A DNA stretch of 64,000 nt from DATARN01 sp963851105 (GTDB lineage: Bacteria; Actinomycetota; Acidimicrobiia; Acidimicrobiales; Palsa-688). The position numbers and the translations under genes were made by a program. The notes under the pieces are model-generated. The model was not told the origin of the DNA. It was given only the letters and a program-made list of their open reading frames with translations, and ran no database searches. Each line of letters starts with the position of its first letter. The first letter of the stretch is position 1. The stretch is taken from contig CAWKNP010000005.1 of the NCBI GenBank assembly GCA_963851105.1, positions 62,001 to 126,000 of the forward strand. Reading direction: 5' to 3'. This document shows positions 1 through 8,890 of the stretch, piece by piece.

Positions 1-601
1 TCAGGATGACCGCAAGGGGGTTGGTCTTGCTCGGTGGAGGAGTCGACGGGTATGGAGCCCAGCCCGGTGCGGGGGCGGGGCCCCAGGCGGCGTAGGAGGG
101 GCCACTGGGCGGTGGTTGCCAGCCGCCGGCGCCGGCGCCCGGTCTCGCGCCATAGGCGGGGTCGGGCCAACCGCCGGGTGCCGTCCCATACGCGGGCTCG
201 GCCCAGCCGCCGGGTGCCGTCCCATACGGCGGTTCGGCCCAGCCGCCGGGTGCCGTCCCATACGCGGGATCGGCCCAGCCGCCACTCTGCCAGTCTCCGC
301 CGTCAGGGTGGCCCGTGGGCGGGTAGGAGGGCGCGTGCTGGGGCGGGTAGTTGGGCGGAGGCGCATAGGGCGAGGCGCCCGGGTAGGTCGGCGCTGCCGA
401 GTAGCCCTGATAGGGGTAGGCGAAACCGGTGTCGACGGGCGGTGTCGCTTCCGGCTGCCACTGCTCACCGGGGTAGGGCTGGCCATAGCCGGGCGAGGCC
501 CAAGGCTGGTCCTGGTCGTCGGCGGCGGGTGGCGCCCAGGGCGCCCGGGGGACGTGGCGCCAGGCTCCGGAAGGCGGCTGCTGTTTGTCCTGCTCGCTCA
601 T
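1..601 (-). CDS. Proline/glycine/tyrosine-rich N-terminal part of a membrane protein (cut by window edge)
   Basis: Reading from the ATG whose complement lies at 599-601, an open frame runs off the left edge of the window (200 codons visible, no stop). The visible part is a hydrophilic tail rich in Pro, Gly, Tyr and Trp with a 12-residue repeat (core GGWAEPAYGTAP). The last residues visible, SKTNPLAVIL, look like the entry into a membrane segment. Actinobacterial proteins with such tails often continue into DUF4190-like membrane domains, but that part is outside the window. Function unknown. The open frames on the opposite strand over this stretch follow from its GC-rich repeats. Confidence 0.7.
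   Translation of the reverse strand, partial: MSEQDKQQPPSGAWRHVPRAPWAPPAADDQDQPWASPGYGQPYPGEQWQPEATPPVDTGFAYPYQGYSAAPTYPGASPYAPPPNYPPQHAPSYPPTGHPDGGDWQSGGWADPAYGTAPGGWAEPPYGTAPGGWAEPAYGTAPGGWPDPAYGARPGAGAGGWQPPPSGPSYAAWGPAPAPGWAPYPSTPPPSKTNPLAVIL
135..278. repeat. 36-bp tandem repeats inside the proline-rich gene
   Basis: Three nearly identical 36-bp units start at 171, 207 and 243, preceded by one degenerate unit at 135. On the coding strand each unit encodes 12 residues built on GGWAEPAYGTAP. The period keeps the reading frame, so copy number can change without breaking the gene. Confidence 0.85.
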
Positions 602-701
602 TGCCGCCACTCCTCGACCGGCGCCACTGCCTTTGTCCAGTTAACAGCAGCGGGCTGGCAAAGGTTTCAGGCAAACCTGTGAGCCAGCTGAGACTTGGCT
701 C

Positions 702-1121
702 TTAGTCCAGGTGCATCTGGAGGACGTACTCAAGGGCGTCCTCTGGCCGGCCCGCCGCTTCCCCCGACGGGAAGGTGGCTGGCTCGTACTCCTCGGTGGC
801 GTAGTTGAACAGGGCGAAGCTCCACCGGTCGGGATTGCCGAAATACCGCAGCCGGAGCAGATGGACGGCGGTCTCCGACAATCGGTCCCGGTATTGCTCC
901 CGGGTCTCGTCGGATTCCTCGGGCGACCAGCCGGCGGGATTGGGCCCCGGGTCGCGGTAGACGTCCACGTAACAGAACTGGCCCCGGAACCAGACAGCCA
1001 AGTCCCGGAAGCGCCCAGGGAAGTAGTCGTGGGCGAACTGCCGTACCCGATCTTCGATCCGCCGGCTGATGGCATCGGAGATCATGGCGCCGCCCTGATG
1101 GGCGTCGTAGAGGTAGGGCAT
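702..1121 (-). CDS. Conserved-looking hypothetical protein, 139 aa
   Basis: I do not recognise this family. It is a soluble acidic protein with no signal peptide or membrane segment. It is rich in aromatic residues (HDYFPGRF, VWFRGQFCYVDVY) and has a charged middle (EESDETREQYRDRL). The composition looks like a folded globular protein and unlike a shadow frame. The start is the ATG at 1119-1121; an internal Met at residue 13 (MISDAISRR) is the alternative. It stands alone between the proline-rich gene and tRNA-Ser(UGA), all on the minus strand. Confidence 0.6.
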   Translation of the reverse strand: MPYLYDAHQGGAMISDAISRRIEDRVRQFAHDYFPGRFRDLAVWFRGQFCYVDVYRDPGPNPAGWSPEESDETREQYRDRLSETAVHLLRLRYFGNPDRWSFALFNYATEEYEPATFPSGEAAGRPEDALEYVLQMHLD

Positions 1122-1223
1122 AGGGTCCCTATCTTCCAGCGCGGGCGGCGCGCGTTGGTGGACCCCCAGCGCTATTCACCGGCGATCCCGGGCCGGGTCG
1201 GGCCCCGAGCCTTGACCAGTACT

Positions 1224-1325
1224 CCGTGTGGGAGTGGGGTTTTGTGACCATGGCGGTGCGGCCCGGGGGCGGGGGGTGGTCAGTTGACCGTGGGGGAGAG
1301 GGGTTTGTGACCAGGGCGGCAGGGC
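1224..1325. repeat. Two imperfect direct repeats downstream of tRNA-Ser
   Basis: A stretch of about 38 bp (1224-1262) recurs with changes at 1288-1325, with matching blocks GTGGGAGNGGGGTTT and TTGTGACCANGGCGG. It lies just 3' of the minus-strand tRNA-Ser gene and may be a decayed duplication of its trailer. No gene is seen between 1122 and 1356. Confidence 0.5.
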
Positions 1326-1356
1326 ACCAGGCGCCGGGATGAGCACCCCCTTTGGG

Positions 1357-1441
1357 CGGAGGGAGTGGGATTTGAACCCACGGGGACTTGCATCCCAAAG
1401 CTTTTCAAGAGCTTCGCATTCGGCCGCTCTGCCATCCCTCC
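1357..1441 (-). tRNA. tRNA-Ser (anticodon UGA)
   Basis: The 85-nt class II cloverleaf starts GGAGGGATGGC on the minus strand. The acceptor stem GGAGGGA pairs with TCCCTCC, with discriminator G as expected for serine tRNAs. The anticodon stem AAGCT/AGCTT encloses loop CTTGAAA, giving anticodon TGA. There is a long variable arm, and the T-arm contains GGTTCAAATCC. CCA is not encoded: the gene is followed by CCCA. It decodes UCA and UCG. Confidence 0.95.
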
Positions 1442-1550
1442 CGAGCCCGTTAACCCTATCCCTGGCTCGTGGCGCCCGAGCGCCACGGTCCAGGCCGTTC
1501 CAGGACCGACGATCGAGAGAGGCCCCCAGCCCCCGGCCCCCAGCCCGGCG

Positions 1551-2501
1551 CTATCCCTGGATACGCGCCCGCAGCGCCCCGATCCAGTCATCGGCCGCCT
1601 TCCAGGCCGCCGAGGCATCGCGTCGCCGGGCAGGGCCGTGCTCGCCGGCGGCGGGGTAGGACCCGAGGAACTTGACCCCGGGCAGCGTGGCGTGCAGGTC
1701 CCGCAGGCAGTCGGCCACCACCTCGTCATCGACATGGCCGTCGAGGTCGATGATGAAGCAGTAGTCGCCGAGCCCTTTCTTGGTTGGGCGGGACTCGAGC
1801 TTGGTCAGGTTCAGGTTGCGGGCGGAAAACTGCCCGAGGATCCCGTGCAGGCTCCCCGGCTTGTCGTCGTATTGGAAGCACACGATGCTCGTCTTGTCGT
1901 GGCCCGTCGGCGCCGGTATACCGAATTCGGGGCGGGCCACAACCACGAAACGGGTGGCGTTGTCGTCATGGTCCTCGATATCGGTGGCCAGCACCTCGAG
2001 GCCGTACAGCGATGCCGCCAGCCGCGTGCCGATGGCGGCGGTCGCCTCCGGCCGCTCCACTCCCACCTGGCGGACCCCCTCGGCGGTGGAGGAGGCCGCC
2101 ACCTCTTCGACGCCGGGAACGTTGGCGTTCAGCCAACGCCGGCACTGCGCGGTGGCATGGGGGAACGACACCACCCTTTTGATGTCGGCCAACGAAATCC
2201 CCGGCGGCGCCAGCAGGTTCTGCTGGATGACGAGCACGACCTCCCGGATGATGAGCAGGTCCCGCTCGAAGACCAGGGCGTCCAGGTTGGTGTTGACCGT
2301 GCCCTCGATGGAGTTCTCGATGGCCAGGAACCCGAGGTCGGTCGTCCCGCCCTCGACCGCGGCCACCACGTCGGGGAACGTGGCGTACGGCACCACCTCG
2401 GCCGCCGCCAGGTCCGCTTCGGAGAGCAGTGCCTCCTCGGAGAAGGTGCCCGGAGGGCCGAGAAAGCCGATCCGGAGGGGCCGGGAGGCGGAATCACTCA
2501 T
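1551..2501 (-). CDS. pheA: Prephenate dehydratase
   Basis: This monofunctional prephenate dehydratase (316 aa) turns prephenate into phenylpyruvate in phenylalanine synthesis. The N-terminus has the family motif GPPGTFSEEA, then IENSIEGTVN and, near residue 182, the TRF motif of the active site. An ACT regulatory domain occupies about residues 200-275, with ESRP, the motif that binds phenylalanine for feedback inhibition. I chose the ATG at 2499-2501 because the conserved protein begins at once (RIGFLG) and a -10 like hexamer TATCCT lies 9 nt upstream. The longer open frame upstream overlaps the divergent larB. The two starts are only 23 bp apart, so pheA and larB share a promoter region. Confidence 0.95.
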   Translation of the reverse strand: MSDSASRPLRIGFLGPPGTFSEEALLSEADLAAAEVVPYATFPDVVAAVEGGTTDLGFLAIENSIEGTVNTNLDALVFERDLLIIREVVLVIQQNLLAPPGISLADIKRVVSFPHATAQCRRWLNANVPGVEEVAASSTAEGVRQVGVERPEATAAIGTRLAASLYGLEVLATDIEDHDDNATRFVVVARPEFGIPAPTGHDKTSIVCFQYDDKPGSLHGILGQFSARNLNLTKLESRPTKKGLGDYCFIIDLDGHVDDEVVADCLRDLHATLPGVKFLGSYPAAGEHGPARRRDASAAWKAADDWIGALRARIQG

Positions 2502-2524
2502 GTTGGGGGCAGGATAGGACCGCC

Positions 2525-3271
2525 ATGGACGCCGCCGCCCTGCGATTACTCCTCGACGAGATACGCGAGGGCACACGCAGCCCCGACGAGGCCGTGCGGG
2601 CGCTTCAGCGCCTGCCCTTCGCCGACCTCGGCTACGCCCGCGTCGATCATCACCGGACGCTGCGCCAGGGTCTTCCGGAAGCGGTCTACGGCCGGGGAAA
2701 AACGGCCGCGCAGTGCGCAGGAATCGTGTCCGAACTCCTGTCGGTACCGCACGGCGGACCCGTCGTCCTGACGCTCGTCAACGACGAGCAAGCCACCGCC
2801 GCCATGGCCGTCAACCCCGGAGGTGCCCACGTCGGCACCACAGTGGTGTGGCGCCCTGCGCCGCCGCGTCCCGAGCGGGTCGTGATCGTGACGGCGGGCA
2901 CCGCCGATCTCCCCGTCGCCGAGCAGTGCGAAGCGACGCTGGCTGCGTTCGGCTTCAAGGCCGCGCTGATCCCCGATTGTGGCGTCGCCGGTCTCCACCG
3001 CCTAGTCGACGTGCTCGACGACCTGGCCACCGCCGATGCCGTGGTGGCGGTGGCAGGCATGGAAGGGGCCTTGGCGAGCGTCATTGGCGGCCTGACCGGG
3101 GCACCGGTCATCGCAGTGCCGACCAGCGTCGGCTACGGCGCCGCCTTCGAAGGCGTGACGGCGCTGCTCGCCATGCTGGCCAGCTGCGCCGCCGGCATGG
3201 TGGTCGTGGGGATCGACAACGGCTTCGGCGCCGCCTGCGCCGTCGCCCGCATCCTTGGCCCCACACCGTGA
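2525..3271 (+). CDS. larB: Nickel pincer cofactor biosynthesis protein LarB
   Basis: LarB (248 aa) is a PurE/AIR-carboxylase-like enzyme. In the known pathway it carboxylates the pyridinium ring of nicotinic acid adenine dinucleotide and hydrolyses the phosphoanhydride, the first step toward the nickel-pincer nucleotide cofactor of lactate racemase-type enzymes. The N-terminal half carries YGRGKTAAQ. The C-terminal AIRC domain has the VTAGTADLPVAEQ loop, GMEGALASVIGGL and PTSVGYGA. It is translationally coupled to larC by a GTGA overlap. No larE is visible anywhere in the window. Confidence 0.92.
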   Translation: MDAAALRLLLDEIREGTRSPDEAVRALQRLPFADLGYARVDHHRTLRQGLPEAVYGRGKTAAQCAGIVSELLSVPHGGPVVLTLVNDEQATAAMAVNPGGAHVGTTVVWRPAPPRPERVVIVTAGTADLPVAEQCEATLAAFGFKAALIPDCGVAGLHRLVDVLDDLATADAVVAVAGMEGALASVIGGLTGAPVIAVPTSVGYGAAFEGVTALLAMLASCAAGMVVVGIDNGFGAACAVARILGPTP

Positions 3272-4524
3272 CCACCATCGCGTGGTGGCACTGCTTCGCG
3301 GGCATCGCCGGCGATATGGCCTTGGCCAGCCTGGTGGACGCGGGCGCCGACCTCGGCGCTGTCGTCGAGGTTCTCCGCGGCCTGCCCATCGAGGGCTGGC
3401 ACATCAGCTCGGAACCGGTGCTGCGCTGCGGTATCGCGGCGACCCAGATCACAGTGGAAGCGGCCGAAACCGGCGTCATCCGGACGCATGCCCACATCGC
3501 CGGCGTGCTCACCGAAGCCCGGCTCCCCGAACGGGTCCGCCAGCGCGCTCTGGCGACCTTCGCGGCCTTGGCCACCGTCGAGGGGCGCCTGCACCGCCGG
3601 CCCCCGGCCCAGGTACATTTTCACGAGCTGGGCGGCATCGACGCCATCGTGGACATCGTCGGGACCTGCACCGCCCTCGAGATCCTCGGCGTCGACGAGA
3701 TCTACGCCAGCCCCGTCGCTACCGGAACCGGCATGATCCGCTCGAGCCACGGGGCGTTACCTAACCCCGCCCCCGCGGTCGTCGAGCTCCTGAAAGGCGC
3801 CCCCTCCTACGGCCGGGACCTGCAGGTGGAGCTGACCACCCCGACGGGGGCGGCGCTGCTGGCGGCACTTGCCGTCGGCTGGGGGCCCATGCCGCCGATG
3901 CGCATCGACGTGACGGGTTTCGGGGCCGGGTCCCGTGACATCGACGGCCTTCCCAACGCCACCCAGGTCATTGTCGGCCGAGCCAGCCTGGCCGAGGGCG
4001 CGGCTGGCGAGTCGCTCGTGACCAGCGGCCATCACACCGTCCTCCTCGAGGCCAACCTCGACGATGCGACCGGCGAGGTGCTGGCCCACACCGTCGTCGA
4101 GCTTCTGACCGCCGGCGCCCACGACGCCTGGATCACCCCCATGATCATGAAAAAGGGCCGCCCCGCCCATGTCGTGAGCGCGTTGTGCGACCCGGCCTTG
4201 GCGGACCAGGTGGCGCAGGTGCTGATGGCCGAAACCGGGACCCTCGGGGTCCGGGGACAGACCCTCACCCGCTGGCTGGCCCGGCGCCGGAGCGAGGAGG
4301 TCGAGGTCGATGGTTTCCCGGTCCGGGTGAAAGTCAGCCCCGGCCGCATCAAGGCGGAGTACGACGACGTGGCCCGGGTTGCCCGCCGGGTGGGCAAGCC
4401 GGTCCGGGACATCACCTGGCGGGCCGAGGCGGCCGCCCGCCAGCGCGGTGGGCGGGCCGAGCATCCGACGCACCACGAGGCCGAGGGCGACGCCGACGAC
4501 CGCCCCGATGGCGAGGCCGGCTGA
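3268..4524 (+). CDS. larC: Nickel insertion protein LarC (pyridinium-3,5-bisthiocarboxylic acid mononucleotide nickel chelatase)
   Basis: LarC (418 aa) is the CTP-dependent nickel insertase that completes the nickel-pincer nucleotide. Diagnostic stretches are HCFAGIAGDMALASLVDAG at the N-terminus, HFHELGGIDAIVDIVG, and LEANLDDATGEVL with TPMIMKKGRP in the C-terminal half. In Lactobacillus the protein is split as LarC1/LarC2 by a programmed frameshift; here it is one continuous frame of full length. The GTG start overlaps the larB stop as GTGA, and much longer upstream frames are shadows. The last 40 residues are hydrophilic and low-complexity. Confidence 0.93.
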   Translation: MTTIAWWHCFAGIAGDMALASLVDAGADLGAVVEVLRGLPIEGWHISSEPVLRCGIAATQITVEAAETGVIRTHAHIAGVLTEARLPERVRQRALATFAALATVEGRLHRRPPAQVHFHELGGIDAIVDIVGTCTALEILGVDEIYASPVATGTGMIRSSHGALPNPAPAVVELLKGAPSYGRDLQVELTTPTGAALLAALAVGWGPMPPMRIDVTGFGAGSRDIDGLPNATQVIVGRASLAEGAAGESLVTSGHHTVLLEANLDDATGEVLAHTVVELLTAGAHDAWITPMIMKKGRPAHVVSALCDPALADQVAQVLMAETGTLGVRGQTLTRWLARRRSEEVEVDGFPVRVKVSPGRIKAEYDDVARVARRVGKPVRDITWRAEAAARQRGGRAEHPTHHEAEGDADDRPDGEAG

Positions 4525-4716
4525 CCGATCGACCGGTGAACCCGCTAGGGGCGTTGCCGGGGACCGCGAATTTGTTCAAGCAATGGCGGGGTGCGCCGGC
4601 GCCAAGAGGCCGGCGGCGCCGCCGGCATCGGCGTCGTGGGGCGAGCGCTTGGGCCGGGCCACGGGCGCCACACCAAATCTTGCGTCGGCCGCCCCGAAAT
4701 ACCGCACAATGGAGGG

Positions 4717-6311
4717 GTGCTCCAGGCCCGCGGCCTTAGCGTGGAGGTCGGAGGGCGGCTCACTTTGGTGGAGGCGTCCTTCACCGTGCGCGCCGGTGAA
4801 AAGGTTGGTCTCGTCGGGCGCAACGGCGCCGGCAAGACCAGCCTGCTCAAGGTGCTGGCCGGCGAGGCCCCGTCGGCCGGCGGCACGGTCGCTCATCCCG
4901 GGGCCTTGGGTTACCTCCCGCAGGACCCCCGGCCGCGGGGTTCGGGCGTCGACGCCACCGGGTTGTGCCATGTGCTTTCGGGGCGGGGACTCGACGAGGC
5001 GGCGCGCCAGATGGAGAAGTACCGCCTCGCGGTCGAAGAGGATCCGTCGGATCGCAACGTGGCGCGCTTCGCCCGGGCCGAGGACGCCTTCCGCAGCGAC
5101 GGTGGATATGCCGCCGAGTCGGAGGTGCGGCGGCTGGCACACGGCCTCGGGCTGGCCGCCGATCGCGTCGACCTGCCGATCACGGTGCTTTCGGGCGGGG
5201 AGCGGCGCCGCATCGAGCTGGCCCGCATCCTGTTCGCAGGCAGCGAGATGCTCCTGCTCGACGAGCCGACCAACCACCTCGACAGTGACGCCAAGACCTG
5301 GTTGATGGGCTTCCTGCGCACCTATCGGGGGGCACTGCTGGTAATCAGCCACGACCTCCACCTCCTCGACGCCGCCATCACTCGGGTACTGCACCTCGAC
5401 GAGGGCAATCTCGTCGAGTACAAGGGCACCTATTCCCAGTACCGCACGGCCCGAGCCGCCGACGAGGCACGTCAAGCCCGGCTGGCCGAGCGCCAGCAGG
5501 CGGAGATCCAGCGGCTCGGTTCCCTGGCCGATTCGATGCGCCACCAGACGGCCAAGCGTGCCCGCACCGCCAAGTCCATCGATCGCCGCGTCAGCCGCCT
5601 CGAGGCGGGAGCCGTGTCCGGGCCCGCCAAGGAGCGCAAGTACAAGGTTCGGCTGCCCGAACCGCCCCACGCCGGACGGGTGGTGTTGGAAGTCAGCGGA
5701 TTGGCCAAGGCGTACAACGGGCCGCCGGTGTTCGAAGACGTCGACTTCGCCCTCGAGCGGGGCCGGCGCCTCCTGGTCATGGGCTTCAACGGAGCTGGCA
5801 AGACGAGCCTCCTGCGCATACTGGCGGGCGCTTCGATGCCGACGGAGGGGACCATGCGACTCGGCCTTGATGTCTCGGTGGGTTACTACGCCCAGGAGCA
5901 CGAGGGCATCCGGGCCGGTGTCAGCCTCCTCGAGCACATGCGCGACTCCGCCGCCGGGCCGACGCCCGACACCGCAATGCGGGGCCTGCTCGGCATGTTC
6001 GGCCTGAGCGGGGAGATGGCGTTTCAGGACGCGGCCACGTTGTCAGGGGGGAGAAAACGAAGCTTGCGTTGGCCCAGTTGGTGGCGGGGCGCCACAACCT
6101 GTTGTTGCTCGACGAGCCGACCAACAACCTCGATCCTCCCTCCCGGGAGGCGATCGGTCAGGCGTTGGCGGCGTGGCCGGGAGCCATGGTGGTCGTGAGC
6201 CACGACAGCGCGTTTGTCTCCGAACTCGATCCCGACGAGGTGCTCCTCATGCCCGACGGGACTATCGACGCCTGGAGCGACGACCTCCTCGACCTGGTGT
6301 CGCTGGCCTAG
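4717..6311 (+). CDS. ABC-F family ATPase, broken by a one-base deletion
   Basis: A soluble protein of about 530 aa with two ATP-binding domains and no membrane segments, as in the ABC-F translation factors. Domain 1 has Walker A GRNGAGKTSLLKVL, signature LSGGERRRIELARIL and Walker B LLLLDEPTNHLD. A charged linker follows. Domain 2 has GFNGAGKTSLLRIL and, after the break, LLLLDEPTNNLD. The frame is lost inside the second signature: the G run at 6046-6051 has six G where seven would give LSGGEKTKLALAQL. Downstream, the frame from 6069 continues the family sequence to the stop at 6311. The GTG start at 4717 is my choice because homology begins there (LQARGLSVEVGG). A sequencing error is more likely than a real pseudogene. 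Confidence 0.82.
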
Positions 6312-6560
6312 CCGCGGGCCCTACGGCTGGCGGCGCTGCCGCGCGCCAGGCGCCGGGCACGTTCGGGGCAGCGCGAGGAGCCTAGGGAGGGCCCGCCGCC
6401 GGTTCGAAGGTTTACCGACGCCCGAGAAGGTGCCGGGGCCGGCGTCCGGTCTCCTCGGTGGTGCTTCCCGGGGTCGTGGGCTGCGGGGCCGTGCGCTCGG
6501 CGCCGCCCGGCGTCGTCTCGGCGCCAGGACTGGCCGGTCCCCGACGGGTCGACCTTGACA

Positions 6561-7331
6561 TCACCGCCGCGGTGGGTCCGGTCGTCGATGCCACTCGTGT
6601 GGGCGCCGGCCCTGCGGCCCGACAGGCTCGTTCACCGCGCTGTCCTGGCGCGCCGCACGCTCGGCCGCAGTGACGCGGCCCACATTGCCGGCGGCCGCCA
6701 AACGGGCCGCCTCCGCGTCGTTCAAGCGCTTGCGGGCTTCGGCCCGGTCGTCGGCTTCGCGGCCGTAGGTCGGATCGACGGCTCTGGTCAGGAGCTTGCC
6801 GTGCCAACTCTCGCCGCGGATCGCGCCGACCAGGCCACCGATGATCATGGCGGCCGCGGCAACGAGCACGCCGAACAGCCCGAAGGTGCGCCAGTCGTGC
6901 CAGGAGTTGGCGACGTGGATATGGGTGGCGACTCGCGCCAAGCCGTTGTCGGTACCGCTGGCCCGGACGGCCGCTACGGTCACGGCGGCGAGGATGATGC
7001 CGGCGATTCCGGCCAGCACACCGTGGGTAGCGCCGTTGCGCCGTGACATGCGGCCGCTGACATAGCCCCCGAACATGAACGCCAAGAAGACCGCGACGGT
7101 CAGAACGACGCCGACGAGGGTCTTGAACTGCCCGGCGCTCACCGACGAGAAGTCGGTGCCGCCGCGGATAGCGACAGTGATGGATCCGGCTATCGCAAAC
7201 AGGATCTCGAAGGCGGCCAATCCGCAAAGAGCACCGGCCAGCACGCTGAGAGCGGAGACTCGCCCCATCCCGGCGTCGGTGGCCAGTGCCCTTCGGTCCC
7301 GCCTGGTCTCGACTCTCCGGCCATGTCGCAT
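6561..7331 (-). CDS. Four-helix integral membrane protein of unknown function
   Basis: A 256-aa protein with a basic N-terminus (MRHGRRVETRRDRR) and four hydrophobic segments, at roughly residues 25-50, 65-88, 100-118 and 140-165. A soluble C-terminal tail rich in Asp, Arg and Ala looks helical (EADDRAEARKRLNDAEAARL). The glycine-rich helix pairs resemble YrzE/TIGR04086-type small membrane proteins, but I cannot name the family. GGAAGG upstream of the ATG at 7329-7331 serves as ribosome binding site; earlier in-frame starts would add low-complexity sequence. The gap from 6312 to 6560 holds no gene I can support. Confidence 0.7.
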   Translation of the reverse strand: MRHGRRVETRRDRRALATDAGMGRVSALSVLAGALCGLAAFEILFAIAGSITVAIRGGTDFSSVSAGQFKTLVGVVLTVAVFLAFMFGGYVSGRMSRRNGATHGVLAGIAGIILAAVTVAAVRASGTDNGLARVATHIHVANSWHDWRTFGLFGVLVAAAAMIIGGLVGAIRGESWHGKLLTRAVDPTYGREADDRAEARKRLNDAEAARLAAAGNVGRVTAAERAARQDSAVNEPVGPQGRRPHEWHRRPDPPRR

Positions 7332-7419
7332 GTGTGACCTTCCTTGCGTTCCAGGTCCCGCCTTTAGGACTGTTTGGATTCCCATCGTCCCCGGCGCCAA
7401 AACCTCGGGAGCCTCGGCG

Positions 7420-7908
7420 TCAGCCCCCGGAGCCGACCGCGCCCCCAGCGGCGGCGGCAATCGCAGCCTCCCCGGCTCGCAGGTGCTCGATCCCGATACG
7501 TACCGCCAATTGTGCGATGTCGAGCGCCGTGACCGGGCCGTTCGTGGTCTCCCCCGTGCGTGTCCAGTCCTGCCCACCGATGTCGTCCATGAGGTCGGCC
7601 AACCCCGTAGCCGCCGCCGTCAATTGGGCCAGGACCGTCGCCGGGGGACCGGCTATCGCGACGGGCGCCGGCGGATCGTCAGGCGGCAATTCGATGGCGG
7701 GGTCGCTTTCCAGGACGACCCTTTGAAGGGCCCGTCGGATGGAATCGAGGGCGGTGGCCGTCCACGCCGCGTGGCCGAGCACCTCGGGCGTCAACTGCTC
7801 CGGGCTGGTCGCTCGGGCGAACGCCTCCCCGAAGCGCCTCGGCAACGAGCGAATGGCCACGGCCGCGTCGATCGGGGATAGCCCGCCGGCATCGAAGTGG
7901 GGCGCCAT
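7420..7908 (-). CDS. DinB-like / mycothiol-dependent maleylpyruvate isomerase-like protein
   Basis: A 162-aa, mostly helical soluble protein. The pattern TAAATGLADLMDDIGGQDW followed by a basic/Thr turn and ALDIAQLAVRIGIEHLRAG matches the helical-bundle layout of the DinB superfamily, whose members in Actinobacteria include mycothiol-dependent transferases. The typical metal-binding histidines are only partly visible (one in IEHL), so catalytic activity is uncertain. The start MAPHFDAGG fits the domain. The gene is divergent from the MBL-fold hydrolase, with 37 bp between the starts. Confidence 0.55.
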   Translation of the reverse strand: MAPHFDAGGLSPIDAAVAIRSLPRRFGEAFARATSPEQLTPEVLGHAAWTATALDSIRRALQRVVLESDPAIELPPDDPPAPVAIAGPPATVLAQLTAAATGLADLMDDIGGQDWTRTGETTNGPVTALDIAQLAVRIGIEHLRAGEAAIAAAAGGAVGSGG

Positions 7909-7945
7909 GCCGTCACCCTGCCACAGCCCAGTAGGGTCGGCCCCC

Positions 7946-8890
7946 ATGGACCAGTACATCGGCCCTGGCGTGCTGCAGATCGACACCCTCCTCGGCGGCT
8001 GGGAAGAAGTCACGGCCGGCTACCTGGTCGAGGGCCCATCCCCGGTGCTTGTCGAGACCGGGAGCCAGTCGTCGGTCGCCGCCCTCCTCGAGGCCCTCCA
8101 CGCCCACGGTGTCTCGCCCGGCGAACTGTCCGCCGTCGCCGTCACCCACATCCACCTCGACCATGCCGGCGGCGTGGGCGACGTGGCCCGGGCGTTTCCC
8201 AAGGCCACCATCTATGTCCATCCCAAAGGCGCCCGCCACCTGGTCGACCCGACCCGGCTGGTCGACTCCGCGGCCCGGGTGTACGGGCCGTTGCTCGACA
8301 GCCTCTACGGCCGCCTCGACCCGACGCCCGCCGAGCGCATACGGGTGCTGGACGACGGCGACACGATCCCCGTCGGGCCCGGTCGCGAACTGGTGACGGT
8401 GGATTCGCCGGGCCATGCCAAGCACCATCTGGCACTCCACGACAGCGAAAGCGGAATCCTCTTCGCGGGCGATGCTGTCGGCGTCCGCTTGCCGGCGTCG
8501 GGCATCATCCGCCCCGCCACCCCGCCCCCGGACTTCGACCTCGACGCCGCCGTCCATTCGCTGCAGCGCTTCCGGCAACGCCAGCCCGTCGGCGTCGCGC
8601 TGGCGCACTACGGCCTCCTGCCCGACCCGATCCCCATGCTGGAGGAGGCCGAGGACATCCTCCGGTGCTGGGCGGCGGTGGCCGAGGCGGCCTGGCGCCG
8701 TGACGAGGACATCGCGACCGCGCTGGAAGCAGCTTTCGGCGACGACCTGCAGGGCAGCGACGCCGCGTCCCGGGAGAAGCTGGAGACGCTGAACGGCATC
8801 CACTCCAACGCCGCCGGGTTCCGCCGCTGGCTCGATACCCGCACGGACACTCGGACGGCCCCTGCCGAGCCGCCCCAGGCGGCCTCGTGA
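7946..8890 (+). CDS. MBL-fold metallo-hydrolase
   Basis: A 314-aa metallo-beta-lactamase-fold hydrolase. The zinc-binding signature THIHLDHAGG (HxHxDH) lies near residue 72. Other metal ligands are the His in DSPGHAKHH and the Asp in LFAGDAVG. The C-terminal helical part (LEEAEDILRCW) is typical of acyl or thioester-type MBL hydrolases such as those beside acyl-CoA genes. The substrate cannot be told. The leaderless-type hexamer TAGGGT sits 8 nt before the ATG. It is coupled by a GTGA overlap to the HAD gene, so the two probably form one operon with the cupredoxin gene. Confidence 0.88.
   Translation: MDQYIGPGVLQIDTLLGGWEEVTAGYLVEGPSPVLVETGSQSSVAALLEALHAHGVSPGELSAVAVTHIHLDHAGGVGDVARAFPKATIYVHPKGARHLVDPTRLVDSAARVYGPLLDSLYGRLDPTPAERIRVLDDGDTIPVGPGRELVTVDSPGHAKHHLALHDSESGILFAGDAVGVRLPASGIIRPATPPPDFDLDAAVHSLQRFRQRQPVGVALAHYGLLPDPIPMLEEAEDILRCWAAVAEAAWRRDEDIATALEAAFGDDLQGSDAASREKLETLNGIHSNAAGFRRWLDTRTDTRTAPAEPPQAAS

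Noticed and set aside
171..278. CRISPR-like spacing of 36-bp repeats
   Set aside because: The units are contiguous, without spacers, and encode an in-frame protein repeat.
3268..4524. Programmed frameshift in larC
   Set aside because: The gene is one continuous frame here, unlike the Lactobacillus case.
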